NCBI GenBank assembly: GCA_014529385.2
Contig: CM043946.1
Location: forward strand, 37,398,058-37,462,057
Length of the DNA: 64,000 nucleotides
Reading direction: 5' to 3'
Origin: Adiantum capillus-veneris
Taxonomy: Eukaryota > Streptophyta > Polypodiopsida > Polypodiales > Pteridaceae
Both the position numbers and the translations under genes were made by a program. The notes under the pieces are model-generated. The model did not search any database and had not been told where the DNA came from. It saw nothing but the letters and a program-made list of their open reading frames with translations. Of the stretch, positions 1 to 9,524 are shown piece after piece; position 1 is the stretch's first letter; each line of letters opens with the position of its first letter.

Positions 1-2514
1 AACCACTCTCCAATGTACACTAGGGACTCTGATACCAACCAACCTTCTGCCATGCTACCCTCCGGACGTGCCTTTTGACGCACATATCCCTTAAGCGTTT
101 TCATGAAACGCTCTAAGAAGAACATCCATCTGGAATGAACTGTGCCAGCTATTTCCACCTCATCAACTATGTGAATAAGAAGATGCACCTGAATGGTTAG
201 CATTGTAGTAGGAAAATGTTTCTCAAACATGCACACAAGCTCCGCAGCATTTAGTTTGGCGAATGGTATGGAGTCTACGTCGATCTCCTTTTGTGAGATC
301 CATTGCACCAGCTTTGCAAGTTTGTAGATTGTGTTACGGATGTCGAGAGACAAACATCCCTCAATGGCAACCGGTAAAATAAACTGTAAAGTATGTGCAG
401 CAATGATATTAAAGTCCACATTTTATGCAATGATATTAAAGTCCACTATGAACGTACCTGACACATTTTATGCCAATCGTGTGACTTCAAACCGGTAAGC
501 TTTCCTTCTTTAGTAAAACACGTTCGGAGCGAGTGCATTACGCCAGTGGGGGTCCGCAAAGATCGAATGGCCTCTTTTACTTTGCGTTCTTGGGCTCCTG
601 TGAAAATCCATGGTGCTTTAGGAAGTTTTATCGATCCATCAGACGCTGTTTGCGGCCAATATTGCTCCATACGATCCACATTTCTAAGGTCAACTCTGGC
701 TCCCAAAGTATCTTTCTTGCCGGTCAAATGGTCCCATAGTAGATTACCCACATTCTTGAATATGTGCATTGGATCGAGCAAGTGATTGATCACGAGTCGA
801 GGCCAGTATGGTAACTCGTACCATAGAGATAGTCTCTTCATCCCTGGAGGCAATCCGTCATCGCACATCTCCTTCTGCTCTAACCATGCTTGTGCAGACA
901 TCCTTGGTGGCTCTCTTCCCAAAAAGCCGTCGCGTAACACATGATTCTCCGGAAGATACGCTTGATGACCTTCGTAGATTTGCTTCTTCAGTGAGGGTGC
1001 CCTACGTGCATTCAGTCTAGGTCCACATGTGACACATGCTCTGTATCCGCTTGTTTGAAGCCCTGCATGTATACACATGATAATAGATCAACTATGGGGA
1101 AAAACCAGATTTACAGTGTCTGAGAGAGGAGTGTCAATAGATCACCTGAGCATTCTGTTAGCCCGGGATAGTCATGCATGGTCCACATTAGAATACCTCT
1201 GATCAAAGCATTCCGTCGTCCTGTGTGTCGGCTCATATCCACCACCTCTATGCCAATCCACAATTGTTGTAGCTCTTCCAATAGTGGACGAAGATACACA
1301 TCCATATTCCCCACTTTATATCGCCCTGGCACAATCAAGCTTAGCCATAGGTGCCCCTTCTTCGTAGTCAACCACGGGGGAATGTTGTAGTTGACGATGA
1401 CAACGGGCCATACACTGTAAGATGTTGATCTTTGACCAAATGGATTTACGCCATCCATAGCCAGGCCTAAGCGCAAATTTCGAGCTTCCCTGGCAAAATC
1501 CGACCATGTTCCATCTATATGTTTCCAGGCTGCGCAATCTGCAGGAATTCGTAGCACACCATCCGAAGATTTATTCTCCTCATGCCATGATGCTAGGGCG
1601 GCCATGGACTTACATTCGAAGAAATGCTTGATGCGAGGAAGCAAAGGAAAATGTCGCAAAACCTTTTGTGGAATTTTTGTCCCGTGGAGATCTACTCGAT
1701 ATCTTTCGGAATCACATTTCGGACACTTCTCCATGTCTATGTATTCCCCTCTGAAAAGAATGCAGTCATTAGGACAAGCGTGGATAGAATTGTAATCCAT
1801 CCCCAAGTTTCGCAAAATCTTTCTTGCTTCATCTCGGGAATCTGGCATCACATTGTCAGCTGGTAGAATGTGCTCTTTCAGCAATCTACACAACATAAAA
1901 ATATGATACAGTCGTGTAAAAATCTATCAGATCATTATACACCATGAGTTCTATTAAAGTAAACTAATTGTAATAGATCACCTGAAAAGCGCTGTGACGC
2001 TAGTGTCACTCCATCCAAACTTTGCCTGCATGTTGAGAAGAACCAGGAGTGCTTTCAATCTAGACATACGTGCTCCATTATACAATGATGTATCGGCTTC
2101 ACTTTTCATATCATCATAGATAAGCCTTTCTGAATCCATGATCGTCTCGATCATTTCATCAATCTCGGGCTCAAACATTGCCTCGTTGGGAATGTGCTCT
2201 GCATGATCATCCCCCGAGCTGTCAGAGGCTACATCTTGTGGCCTCACATATGCTGCTTGACCAAAGCGCCTGCGAACACGTCTATTGGGTTGCAAGATTG
2301 CTGCTTGTTGGCCAGCGTCAGAGTCCGACGAGTTATAATTGGCAACAACTCGATCTATAATAGATGGATCGAACTCGCCAAATTCACGAACGTGCTGCAA
2401 AGAAACACGTCTTGTCCGTCGCACAGCATGCTTGCATTGATTACAAGGACATAAGACCCTCGTTGAGAGATAGGTGTTTCGGTTGGACGGTCCCACATCC
2501 TCGTCGCTACTCAT
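1..2514 (-). CDS. CACTA TNP2-like transposase, 5' four exons (partial, open)
   Basis: This is a cut-and-paste transposase of the CACTA superfamily, acting on the element ends in the nucleus. Exons, inferred from GT/AG sites and from equal lengths in E3, are 2514-1982, 1885-1146, 1062-458 and 383 to beyond base 1. Exon 1 holds the N-terminal Transposase-associated domain with the CPCNQCKH cysteine motif and an acidic tail. Exons 2-3 carry the TNP2 domain, including HACPNDCILFRGE, CPKCDSERY, GLAMDGVNPFGQ, VPGRYKVGNMDVYLRPLLEE and DPMHIFKNVGNLLWDHL. Exon 4 begins DUF4218 (FILPVAIEGCLS). The intron 3 acceptor is an intact TTTACAG, unlike E3. I see no stop or frameshift in the in-window exons, so this is the best candidate for a functional transposase here. 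The 3' exons (rest of DUF4218, DUF4216) are outside. Confidence 0.88.
401..454 (-). repeat. 27-bp tandem duplication inside TNP2 intron 3
   Basis: Two head-to-tail copies of a 27-nt unit (401-427 and 428 onward) lie in the intron between TNP2 exons 3 and 4. The same duplication is present in E3 near 49910-49965, so it predates the separation of the two copies and is not a private assembly artefact. Confidence 0.8.
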
Positions 2515-2576
2515 AATGAGGATAAAAAACTTATAACCTAGACAACAAATTTAATATTCTATTGGCATTCTTCGTC

Positions 2577-2629
<53 letters not shown>

Positions 2630-3011
2630 CTCACATTCTCTAGTCATGTCCAATCCCCGCACACCTCGGTCTAGAGGTGCACGGAGATCAGAACCACCGG
2701 GTTATAATCTCGTCTTTATTGGTCAATACCTATATTTGTGGGTACAAGAAATCTAGACACCCACGTCTACATGATACTGCATGTAGTGGACAAAATCCCT
2801 TTGCCTCTTCTCTAGCTGTAGCACTTCACTTCATCTTAACATCTTTTCACAGTAGATCTTTTCACTGTTCGTCTAACTCTAAACCCTAAACCGTAAGTAA
2901 TTCTTGCGTGGACTCGATCTAACGTAAATAAGCGTAAATCTAAATAAACGTAAATCTAACTAAAAATAAAGCTAAATCTAATTTAACGTAAGTCTAATGA
3001 CTAGAGGTTGT
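2515..3011 (-). promoter_or_regulatory. TNP2 upstream region of E1 (leader, minisatellite)
   Basis: Intergenic stretch between the TNP2 start and the HIPP fragment. It holds the CT tract, a block conserved in all three copies around 2640-2900, and about 80 nt of degenerate repeats built on AAACGTAAATCTAA (2920-3000). No reading frame is recognisable. It should include the transposase promoter, but I cannot place a TATA box with confidence. Confidence 0.4.
2579..2626. repeat. (CT)n microsatellite upstream of TNP2 in E1
   Basis: A near-perfect CT tract of about 47 nt lies 65 nt upstream of the TNP2 start. Orthologous tracts occur in E2 (about 18709-18768) and E3 (about 47738-47777, GA on the plus strand) with different lengths, so it is an ancestral part of the element's leader. 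Confidence 0.95.
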
Positions 3012-3204
3012 CTAGATGGTCATTGTGTCGGGGATGTAGTGACTCTTGCCGCCCTGAAGATCCACCTTCTTCCCTATCTTCTGAAGACATTTCACCAGTA
3101 CTTTTGGATCGACGGAGCCCACTATGAGTGAAGGCAGCAATACCCTATATTCCATTGAGGGCTTTCTTCACCCGCTTCATGCAGGCATCGCAGTCTATGG
3201 AGAC
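3012..3204 (-). pseudogene. Captured HIPP (heavy-metal-associated) gene fragment in E1
   Basis: A host gene piece inside the transposon. Read leftward from a splice acceptor (TTTAG before 3204), the first frame gives VSIDCDACMKRVKKALNGI, the metal-binding CxxC helix of an HMA domain (CxxC codons 3181-3192). It then meets TAG at 3145-3147. After a frameshift, from 3119, the second half follows: GSVDPKVLVKCLQKIGKK, which matches the last beta-alpha unit of HIPP-type HMA domains (G-x-VDP...L...L.K.GK). That frame ends at TAG 3012-3014. About nine codons between the halves appear lost. HIPP proteins are cytosolic or membrane-anchored copper/zinc/cadmium chaperones. The fragment is non-functional as written. 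E2 additionally keeps the C-terminus. Confidence 0.82.
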
Positions 3205-3540
3205 CTAAATCTAATCTAATATAACGTAAATCTAAATCTAGCTTAAATAAATGTAAATCTAGTTAAAAATAAACCTAAATCTAATTTAATGTAAGTCTAC
3301 ATATAACCTAATCTTTAACGTCTTTTAAAATAGTTTCCTACGACGTTATAACTCTCTTCTTCTTGTGTGTGTGCGCGTGTGTGGATGTGTGTGCCAATAA
3401 AAAGAGATAAATGGTATAACCTTTCTATCACCCATGCCAAGTATGATAGATTGATTATGCCATTTCTCTCTTGAATAATAGGTCTTCAGTTCAACTCCTC
3501 GTCGGCTAGATCTTTAGGTCTTTTAATTTTAATTAGTTTC
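3205..3540. repeat. AAATCTAA-type minisatellite and conserved filler in E1
   Basis: Degenerate repeats related to CGTAAATCTAA (3205-3300), then a short GT-rich patch and a non-coding block conserved with E2 (19740-20080) and E3 (46880-47200 reversed). No gene is seen. Confidence 0.7.
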
Positions 3541-3778
3541 CTACGACGCTCCCTTAGTTTCTCTTTCTTTCTCTCTCAATGTGTGTGCGTTTTTTTGGAT
3601 CGTATGCATGTTTTCTTTCTCTTTTCCTCTCTCAATGTGTGCGTTTTTTGTTTATGCATGTTCTCTCTCTCTTTTCCTCTCTCAATGCGTGCGTTTTTTG
3701 TTTATGCATGCTCTCTCTCTCTTTTTCTCTCTCAATGTGTGTGTGCATTCTTTGTTTATGTATGTGTGTGCGTTTTTG

Positions 3779-3814
<36 letters not shown>

Positions 3815-3934
3815 AACACTATATGTGTGTGTGTATGTGTGTGTGTGTGAGAGAGAGAGCGAGGGAGAGAGAAGGAGAGGAAGGGAACATGAGAATGAGG
3901 AGAGGGAAGGAGCATACCTGTCTCTCCTTCCTCT

Positions 3935-3986
<52 letters not shown>

Positions 3987-3987
3987 G

Positions 3988-4024
<37 letters not shown>

Positions 4025-4030
4025 GGGAGA
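3541..4030. repeat. Composite CT/GT/GA simple-sequence region of E1
   Basis: Low-complexity DNA: about four imperfect units combining a CT-rich run with ATGTGTGCG and TTTATGCATG (3570-3780), (CT)n at 3781-3811, GT-rich 3822-3850, (GT)n 3938-3981 and (GA)n about 3990-4022. All three forward frames are open here only because of the repeat, giving spurious Cys/Val/Ser/Leu-rich translations. The arrangement is conserved in E2 and E3. Confidence 0.9.
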
Positions 4031-4054
4031 GCGTTACCTGCTCTTTGCTTGAGG

Positions 4055-4289
4055 GCGTCGAAAAACTCAGATCTGAGATCTGAGTTTTTGGGCGCGCTCG
4101 GTTATTTTTTTTACCCCAGCTGGCGTCGCTATGAGCGTCGCTATAAGCGTCGCTATGAGCGTCGCAAATTTACAAAGAAATTTGCGACGCTCATAGCGAC
4201 GCTTATAGCGACGCTCATAGCGACGCCGGGAATTTTTTTTTTGAGCGTCGCTGTGTGAGCGTCGCTAATGTGAAGAGCCTCTTGTAGTG
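4055..4289 (-). repeat. E1 subterminal inverted repeats and terminus
   Basis: A perfect 14-bp-arm palindrome (4061-4074 and 4076-4089, arm AAAAACTCAGATCT) is followed by alternating GAGCGTCGCTAT/ATAGCGACGCTC motifs forming a long foldback around 4117-4235, then GAGCGTCGC repeats up to the terminal CCTCTTGTAGTG. In CACTA elements such short subterminal repeats are the usual binding sites for the accessory DNA-binding protein. Confidence 0.88.
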
Positions 4290-4660
4290 TCCATAGGCGA
4301 TACTGAGTGTCAGCTTCTCCATACCCAATGAAGACACACTTTTTGGACTTTGCATCTAACTTTCACCTTTGAAATCTAACTTTGACCTTAGGCTTCTATT
4401 TATGTGCATACAAGCCTTGTACCCAAAAACATTGAGAAATGCATAATTCACCGGTTTACCTACCCATGCCTCTTCTGGAACTCCCCCATCCAATGTTGTT
4501 GTGGTGAATGGTTGATTAAGTACACAAACATACTTACTGCTTCCGCCCAAAACTCAAGCGGTAGGCATGCATGTATCTGCATGCTTCGTGCTCGCTCAAT
4601 GATTGTTCTGTTCATCCTTTCTAAAATGCCCTTTTGTTGAGGTGTCCTTGGGATTTTCCT
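4290..4660 (-). pseudogene. Ty1/copia integrase remnant, target of E1
   Basis: Leftward translation gives copia integrase-core residues, with frameshifts: the KGILERMNRTIIERARSM-like patch around 4570-4640, a VYLINHSP-like strand, then DGGVPEEAWVGKPVNYAFLN and VFGYKACMHI (4385-4500). It is a decayed fragment without LTRs in view. E1 inserted at its left edge. Confidence 0.75.
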
Positions 4661-5079
4661 TTGCCTCCGAGTGCCATTTCTAGCACAAACTCTTTCAAAA
4701 GCTTAGCTGCAATATTTTCCTCCATTTTTGGATCTGAGGTATTTAAGCTTGGTACCTGCTTCATTCTCCACAAAGGATTTCCACTTTTGAAATATGGAAA
4801 ACACATCTCATAATGGTGTACACTCAATCGCTCAGTTGGACAAGGCTGCCCTCTCGCTCCCCTCTTGTTTTCAATTGCAGCCAATGGGATGAACTATCTT
4901 GTCAAGGCCAATATCCAGGAAGGAAAAATAAAAACATGTTTAAATCAAGGGGCCACACCTCTTCCTTAGTGGATGCTAGCTACTAACTGCAAACTTATCA
5001 AGGAGCATGAACCCTTCAAGATTTTGGGAATCCTCGTGGTGTTCTAGTTATGCTTAAAAGAGAGATGTAAGCGGTTAGT
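4661..5079. other. Unassigned spacer
   Basis: No recognisable coding signal. An 87-codon leftward frame (4884-4621) has no family resemblance I can name. It is probably decayed transposon sequence between the copia and LINE remnants. Confidence 0.3.
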
Positions 5080-5510
5080 AGATCGGTTCCAAGCCAAATT
5101 AGAAAGACGAAAAGGATTTTAAGGCTCCCTCATGTAGAGAGTAATGATCATTAACCACTTCCTTACTGCTTACATTGTATTCTTTCTAACCTACTGGAGA
5201 CCTCCTAAGGTCATTTGAAGGACATAGTTAGGCTCGCTAGGAACTTTTTATGTTCTAGAGACACACTTTCCCACAAAAAATCTAAGGTCAAGTGGGATAT
5301 CTGTTGCATGCCTAAGGATGAAGGCATTCTTGGCATCATCAACATCTCTCAACTGGCACATAAATTGGCGGTAAAAACAATCATTATAGCTCTTTTTTAT
5401 TCTCTGGCTAAATGGGCAGTCCTACTCTTCAAAAACCTCCAAAGATTCAAAATGCACATCACTCAAGATGGTCCAACATTCTCGTTCCCTGTTAAGTATG
5501 GAGCTTGATT
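5080..5510 (+). pseudogene. LINE (L1-type) ORF2 3' remnant, plus strand
   Basis: From 5215 the translation reads MKDIVRLARNFLCSRDTL, then KSKVKWDICCMPKDEGILGI and a following helix. It resembles the region between the reverse transcriptase and the zf-RVT zinc-binding domain of plant L1 LINEs (F(L)W...KVxW...C.PK..GGLGI). Frames upstream (5040-5215) are broken. No poly(A) tail is visible. Confidence 0.6.
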
Positions 5511-5719
5511 TACCCCTTGTAGCTTTAAGTCTTGCAAATGCACATTTACAAAGCCCCCATTATGAGGAGAATCCATGGTGTGTAGGAAAAATCACTCGCC
5601 AAAAAACAAAAAATTCACGTCCAGTCTCGCGCTTTTCTCGAGGCTGGGATCACCAAGAACATTCCCTTTTCGTCATAATATTATGGCCGGCCGGCACCCA
5701 GAAAGTGATTAGAAAACAA

Positions 5720-6350
5720 CCGGTCTCATTATAGAGGGTAGCCCTTTTGGTCTGTAAAAGGAGACCTCTTCTACACACAAAATGTATTTTGGTGCATTGT
5801 GAAGTTGATGTGAGGTGGTGAGAGTGAAGGCGGGAGATCCATTAAGGGGATAATCCCTTTGTAACCTACTTCTAGTCTGAAGTACTAAAGCCAGGTGAAA
5901 TCTCCTAGAGTGCGAACATCCCACAACTTGAGGTGGTCCTTTATGTTAAGCCAAGTTTCTCTTTCTTTCTCGGAGATGTAGATGTCTTTGTTGAGGAATC
6001 TATCCTCTAAGGTCTCTACCATTATTGAAGTTGCCCACTAATATGCAAGGCCCATTGAAGGCATAGAGTTCCTACCAAAGGTTTACTCTATCAGATGTAG
6101 ATCCTCCTACATAAAGAGAAACTATCCTGAAGTTGTTGGGAGCAGGGAGAAAAATAGCACACTAGTATTTTCCCACACCTAGAGAGTGGGTGGGCCAATG
6201 TTTGGGCACACCTAAATCTGCACCTCTAGATCCCTTTGGGTCAGAAGAGATAATCCATCGAAGGTTTTTTAAGACATTAACAAGTGTCAAAGTTGATTCT
6301 TCACCAACTACCTTGATCTCTTGAAGAGCTATCACGTCATTTTTTTCTCA
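5720..6350 (-). pseudogene. LINE ORF2 endonuclease remnant, minus strand
   Basis: Read leftward from about 6345: a DVIALQEIKVV strand (the LQE catalytic motif of APE-type LINE endonucleases), later SLYVGGSTSDRVNLW and a VGNFNN motif where the family has GDFN, so a catalytic Asp appears lost. Several stops interrupt it. It is oriented opposite to the LINE fragment at 5080-5510, so two insertions or an inversion are implied. Confidence 0.6.
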
Positions 6351-6599
6351 TGTAGCCAATTGTGTATTTTCCTAGCTTATCGGCACCGGGGAGGGGTTTG
6401 GGAGACATTTGCGTGGCTTCTTTTGTTTTCTTTGAGAGTCTTCATGGGGGTGGGACTTGAGACAATGACCAGGGTGGAGGAAGCTACTTTAATTATGGGA
6501 TTGTCTTTATTGAGGTCTAGCTTTTGGGCTTGGTTACCAGTGTTGGGGGGAGACACAAGCACAGAGGATCCAGGTTGAAAATTTGAGTTGTTGGGGGGG

Positions 6600-7084
6600 G
6601 AGGGGTTTTAATGAGGAGGGGTCGTATTCCTAATCAGGAAATTTCTTACAAAGTGGCCTTCGACTCCACATGGGAAGAATGCTTCGAGGTCAGTCACCCA
6701 ACACTTTGCCTAGTTGAGAAGCTATCATCTTGAGGTGTTGGTGATAGTGAAGGGGGAGGTTTTGAAGCTCTACCCAAACATGGTAATGCTTCTACATAGA
6801 GACTTTAGGGTTAAACTCCAACGTGAAAGAAGTAGGGGGGAGCTTCTCGGAAGCCAAAGACCCATGATGATGATATCAAATGCCATCTCGGCAGTTTGGA
6901 AGACAAACATGTAGTGATTCGTTGGAAGGGATTGGATGGTTTCTAGGATAGCAGCTCCAAAACCAGCCTTTCAAAGTCTTTGTAGGGGGTATAGACCTTC
7001 TAGTTTCCCAATGATAGCCCTAGCTTCCAAGTCTTTCTTGAGCTTTACAATCTGAGAGGCGGGGAGAGTTATAGAAGGTTTACC
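6600..7084 (-). pseudogene. LINE ORF1 (DUF4283-like) remnant
   Basis: Leftward frames give ARAIIGKLEGLYPLQ (about 7030), then FVFQTAEMAFDIIIMGLW (around 6880), and FNPKVSM followed after a stop by KHYHVWVELQNLPLHYHQHL (6740-6800). This is the order expected of the DUF4283 gag-like domain of plant LINE ORF1 (W...G.W..........F.....P.WV.L.NLPLHYW). It lies 5' of the endonuclease remnant on the same strand, so both may be one element. The right end is cut by a chromovirus fragment. Confidence 0.6.
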
Positions 7085-7697
7085 TCCAGGGTTGTAACTT
7101 GATCTTGCAACCGAAAAAATCCAACAGGTTAAGGATTTTCTCCAAGACCACATGGATATGCTGAAACTTGCTCGTTAGAATGTCGGAAAAGCACAGGATC
7201 GGTATAAGAAGTACGCTGATGAGAAACGTCAGCAAGTTACCTTCGAAGAAGGGGAGGAAGTATTTTTACATGTGTGAGAACATTCAGAAAGTCTGAAAAC
7301 TGGGCCAACACCTAAATTATCTCCCCGATATTGTACGCCTTTCGAAATAATCAAGCGAGTAGATGATCATGCCTACAAAATTATTTCTACCTTCACATTC
7401 TCGTATTCATCCGGTGTTTCACGTAAGCCGTTTACGTAAGCGGTTACATGGGGACGACAATGTCATTGACCAACAGATTTTGGTAGATTTCATTGAACCT
7501 CCTACCTTACCGCATGAACCTGAACGTGTTCTCGATTATCATGAGTTGTGAACACGTCATCATGTACGTCAACAATCCATAATAAGGTGGAAACACCGAC
7601 CGAAGGAAGGTGCCACTTGGGAAAACATTTGTGTTCTTAAGAAGAAGTTCCTCACTTTTGTTTTTGAGGATGAAAACTCTTCTTAAGGGGGGAGTAA
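7085..7697 (+). pseudogene. Chromovirus pol 3' end (post-integrase region and chromodomain)
   Basis: Same family as the complete chromovirus at 28459-34451: LATEKIQQVKDFLQDHMDML, AQDRYKKYADEKRQQVTF, then a LSPRYCTPFEI strand, VHPVFHVSRL-type motifs, and a final chromodomain piece (WKHRPKEGATWENI, about 7590-7635). Stops at 7173 and 7278 break it. A polypurine tract (GGGGGGAGTAA, 7687-7697) directly precedes the LTR. Only the 3' tenth of the element remains. Confidence 0.85.
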
Positions 7698-7838
7698 TGT
7701 CAGGACATCGGCATGGCCGGACTAGACAAGGGCAGGGCCGGGCTAGGAAGTGTGGAAAGGGAGTCCAACTAGGGCAAAGGGACAGGGGCTACGCTATATA
7801 GTGGGTGGTTGGGTGGTGGACTCTTAGGTTCTAGTTCT
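7698..7838 (+). repeat. Chromovirus 3' LTR (unit 1), about 141 bp
   Basis: Starts with TGTCAGGAC right after the polypurine tract, contains a TATA-like CTATATAG near 7792, and has about the same length as the 141-bp LTRs of the intact relative. The right boundary is inferred from that length. Unit 2 begins inside the equivalent LTR at 20853. Confidence 0.65.
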
Positions 7839-8673
7839 CCTTGTCTAACACTTTGCATCATTTGTCGGTTTCTTGCTCTCCAAAGCGTTCTTCTTCTTGT
7901 CTCTTTGCCATGCATGCGTAGAAATCTTTCTTCACATGTCCTTTCTTGTGACAATGGTAGCACTCTACATTGCTCATAGAAGCACAAGACTTGCTATGAG
8001 AATGCTTTCTTTCCCGAGACTTAGAACGGTTACGATTTCTGCCTCTTTGATTGCGAGACTGTGCAACATAGGCATCACCATGCTTGGTAGGCTCAAGAGA
8101 CTTCTTGCAAATCTCTTTTGTGAGCAAACTAATAACCACATCATTGTAAACCAGGCCCGTTCCAGGCACAGAATTACTCATGGCTGTACAAAATGTGTCC
8201 CAAGAAGACGGTAGAGAGCAAAGCAAGAAAATAGACTTCACTTCTTCATCAAGATTGAGTCCCTGCAAGATAATATGCGTGATAATGATGTTGAGCTCGT
8301 TCAAGTGACTAGAAACTATAGTGCCCTCTTTCATGCAAAGCTCAAAAAGATTTTTCATCAAGTAGACATTGTTAGAGGCACTCTTGATTTCATAAGTGTC
8401 ACAAAGCTTCTTACAAAGTGGCTTTGTTGTAGGCTCACCAATTATGGTAAAGTAGACAGATTCTGCAAAATGTAGACGGATAGTGGACCTAGCTTTAGCA
8501 TCAAGCATCTTCCACTCAGAATCTGAATAGTCACCGCTCTCAAGAGGACCATCCAATGGCTCTATTTGTTCCTTTTGTATCAAAACATCCTAGATTTTCT
8601 CTTTCCAGATAGAAAAGTTGGTGCCATCAAATTTCTGAATGTTGTAAATGTCTTTATCCAAAGTAGAAGCCAT
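7839..8673 (-). pseudogene. Ty1/copia gag remnant (unit 1)
   Basis: Begins with ATG at 8673 (MASTLDKDIYNIQKFDGTNF, then SIWKEKI), the usual copia gag start. An in-frame TAG at 8590-8592 follows, then an open stretch 8583-7858. The UBN2-type gag core (LCDTYEIKSASNNVYLMKNL, SSHLNELN, LLCSLPSSWDTF) leads to an Arg/Ser-rich linker and a zinc knuckle, CYHCHKKGHVKKDF, whose fourth ligand is Phe instead of Cys. The pol part is missing. Unit 2 carries the same lesions at 21812-20978. Confidence 0.85.
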
Positions 8674-9524
8674 AACTGTAAATTGTTAGCTCTAGGTGAA
8701 AACTATGGTGAGAGATCTGGAAAAAATTCGACAGAGTCTCCCCGGTAACTAGAGCAAAATCTCAACTCAAAATGGCATAAAAGTGACTAAAGATGCTCAG
8801 AGCATAAGGCATGAACGCATAAATTGACAACTATCCAAAAGAGGTGTGCATAAACCACTGAAACTGTCCAAAATGACTGCCAACACGGTGTCAAATGCAC
8901 CTAGTCCTCTCTATACATGGCCTATGGCAAGGGTAACATAAAGGGATACTCCAACAACCTATATCACCAAAGGTATTCCAACATCCGAGAATACTTTAGC
9001 TCAAACAAAACCTCACCAACGAACCTCAACAAATGGATCAACAGTCGTGGATTATAGTCAAGCTCAACAATGAATATCTTCGGCCAAATCTCGGAAATGG
9101 CCGGAACTGCTAAAATGCCAAGAAATGGCTCCACAAACGAGAATAGAATGGCAGTATAATCCGTAACTCAACGTACATAAAACAAACAAAGTCTCTACTG
9201 AGATAGTAGGACCTGCAAACAAACAGACGCCAAAAATATGCAAGCAGTACAACCAATCCTTGCAGGGATATACGCTCTCAAAAGAGCTCAAAAGTGCACT
9301 CAAAAGTGCTCAAAAAAATGCATGTACTTGCAAGCATGATCCGGTCAAGTAGTAGAAAATTGTCCGCTCGAAACCTGTAAGTAGCGATCACTGCCAAAAT
9401 CAATGTATGGCTAGAGAATTAATGTCAAATAAAGTGTCCGCACAAGGCATACATGGGCCAGAAATGCATGTGGCCGAACAAAAAATGTCTCTGAAAAGCC
9501 ACATTTTTGGCATAGACACATTCT
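8674..9524. other. Non-coding stretch between copia gag and gypsy integrase remnants (unit 1)
   Basis: No recognisable gene. It probably holds the 5' leader and LTR remains of the adjacent copia fragment, but I find neither a tRNA-type primer binding site nor a second LTR. A near-identical copy is at 21813-22659. Confidence 0.4.

Larger units (their letters stand above)
1..4289 (-). mobile_element. CACTA (En/Spm-type) DNA transposon, copy E1, cut by window start
   Basis: The element ends on the right with the inverted CACTA terminus CCTCTTGTAGTG (4278-4289), which is the reverse complement of the start of copies E2 and E3. Its genes read leftward: Transposase-associated domain, then TNP2 transposase, then DUF4218, which runs off the window. 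Between the gene and the terminus lie a captured HIPP exon, AT-rich minisatellite, CT and GT tracts, and subterminal inverted repeats. The base triplet after the terminus is TCC, the expected 3-bp target duplication, but its partner is outside the window. By comparison with E3, about 3.5 kb including the Transposase_24-like gene should lie upstream of base 1. The insertion site is an old copia integrase gene. Confidence 0.93.

Noticed and set aside
533-1020. Plus-strand frames opposite TNP2 exons in E1 (and mirrored in E2, E3)
   Set aside because: Shadow frames antisense to a clear transposase domain.
2877-2895. AAACCCTAAACC, telomere-like motif (also about 19020 and 47470)
   Set aside because: Fewer than two full TTTAGGG-type units, inside all three CACTA copies; not an interstitial telomere.
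3481-3515. tRNA B-box-like GAGTTCAACTC in the CACTA filler (possible SINE or tRNA)
   Set aside because: No matching A box, acceptor stem or cloverleaf could be drawn; no poly(A) or target duplication.
3579-4052. Long plus-strand frames rich in Cys/Val/Ser/Leu (also 20105-20799 and reverse of 46257-46859)
   Set aside because: All frames are open because of CT, GT and GA repeats; the translation is dipeptide repeats, not a protein family.
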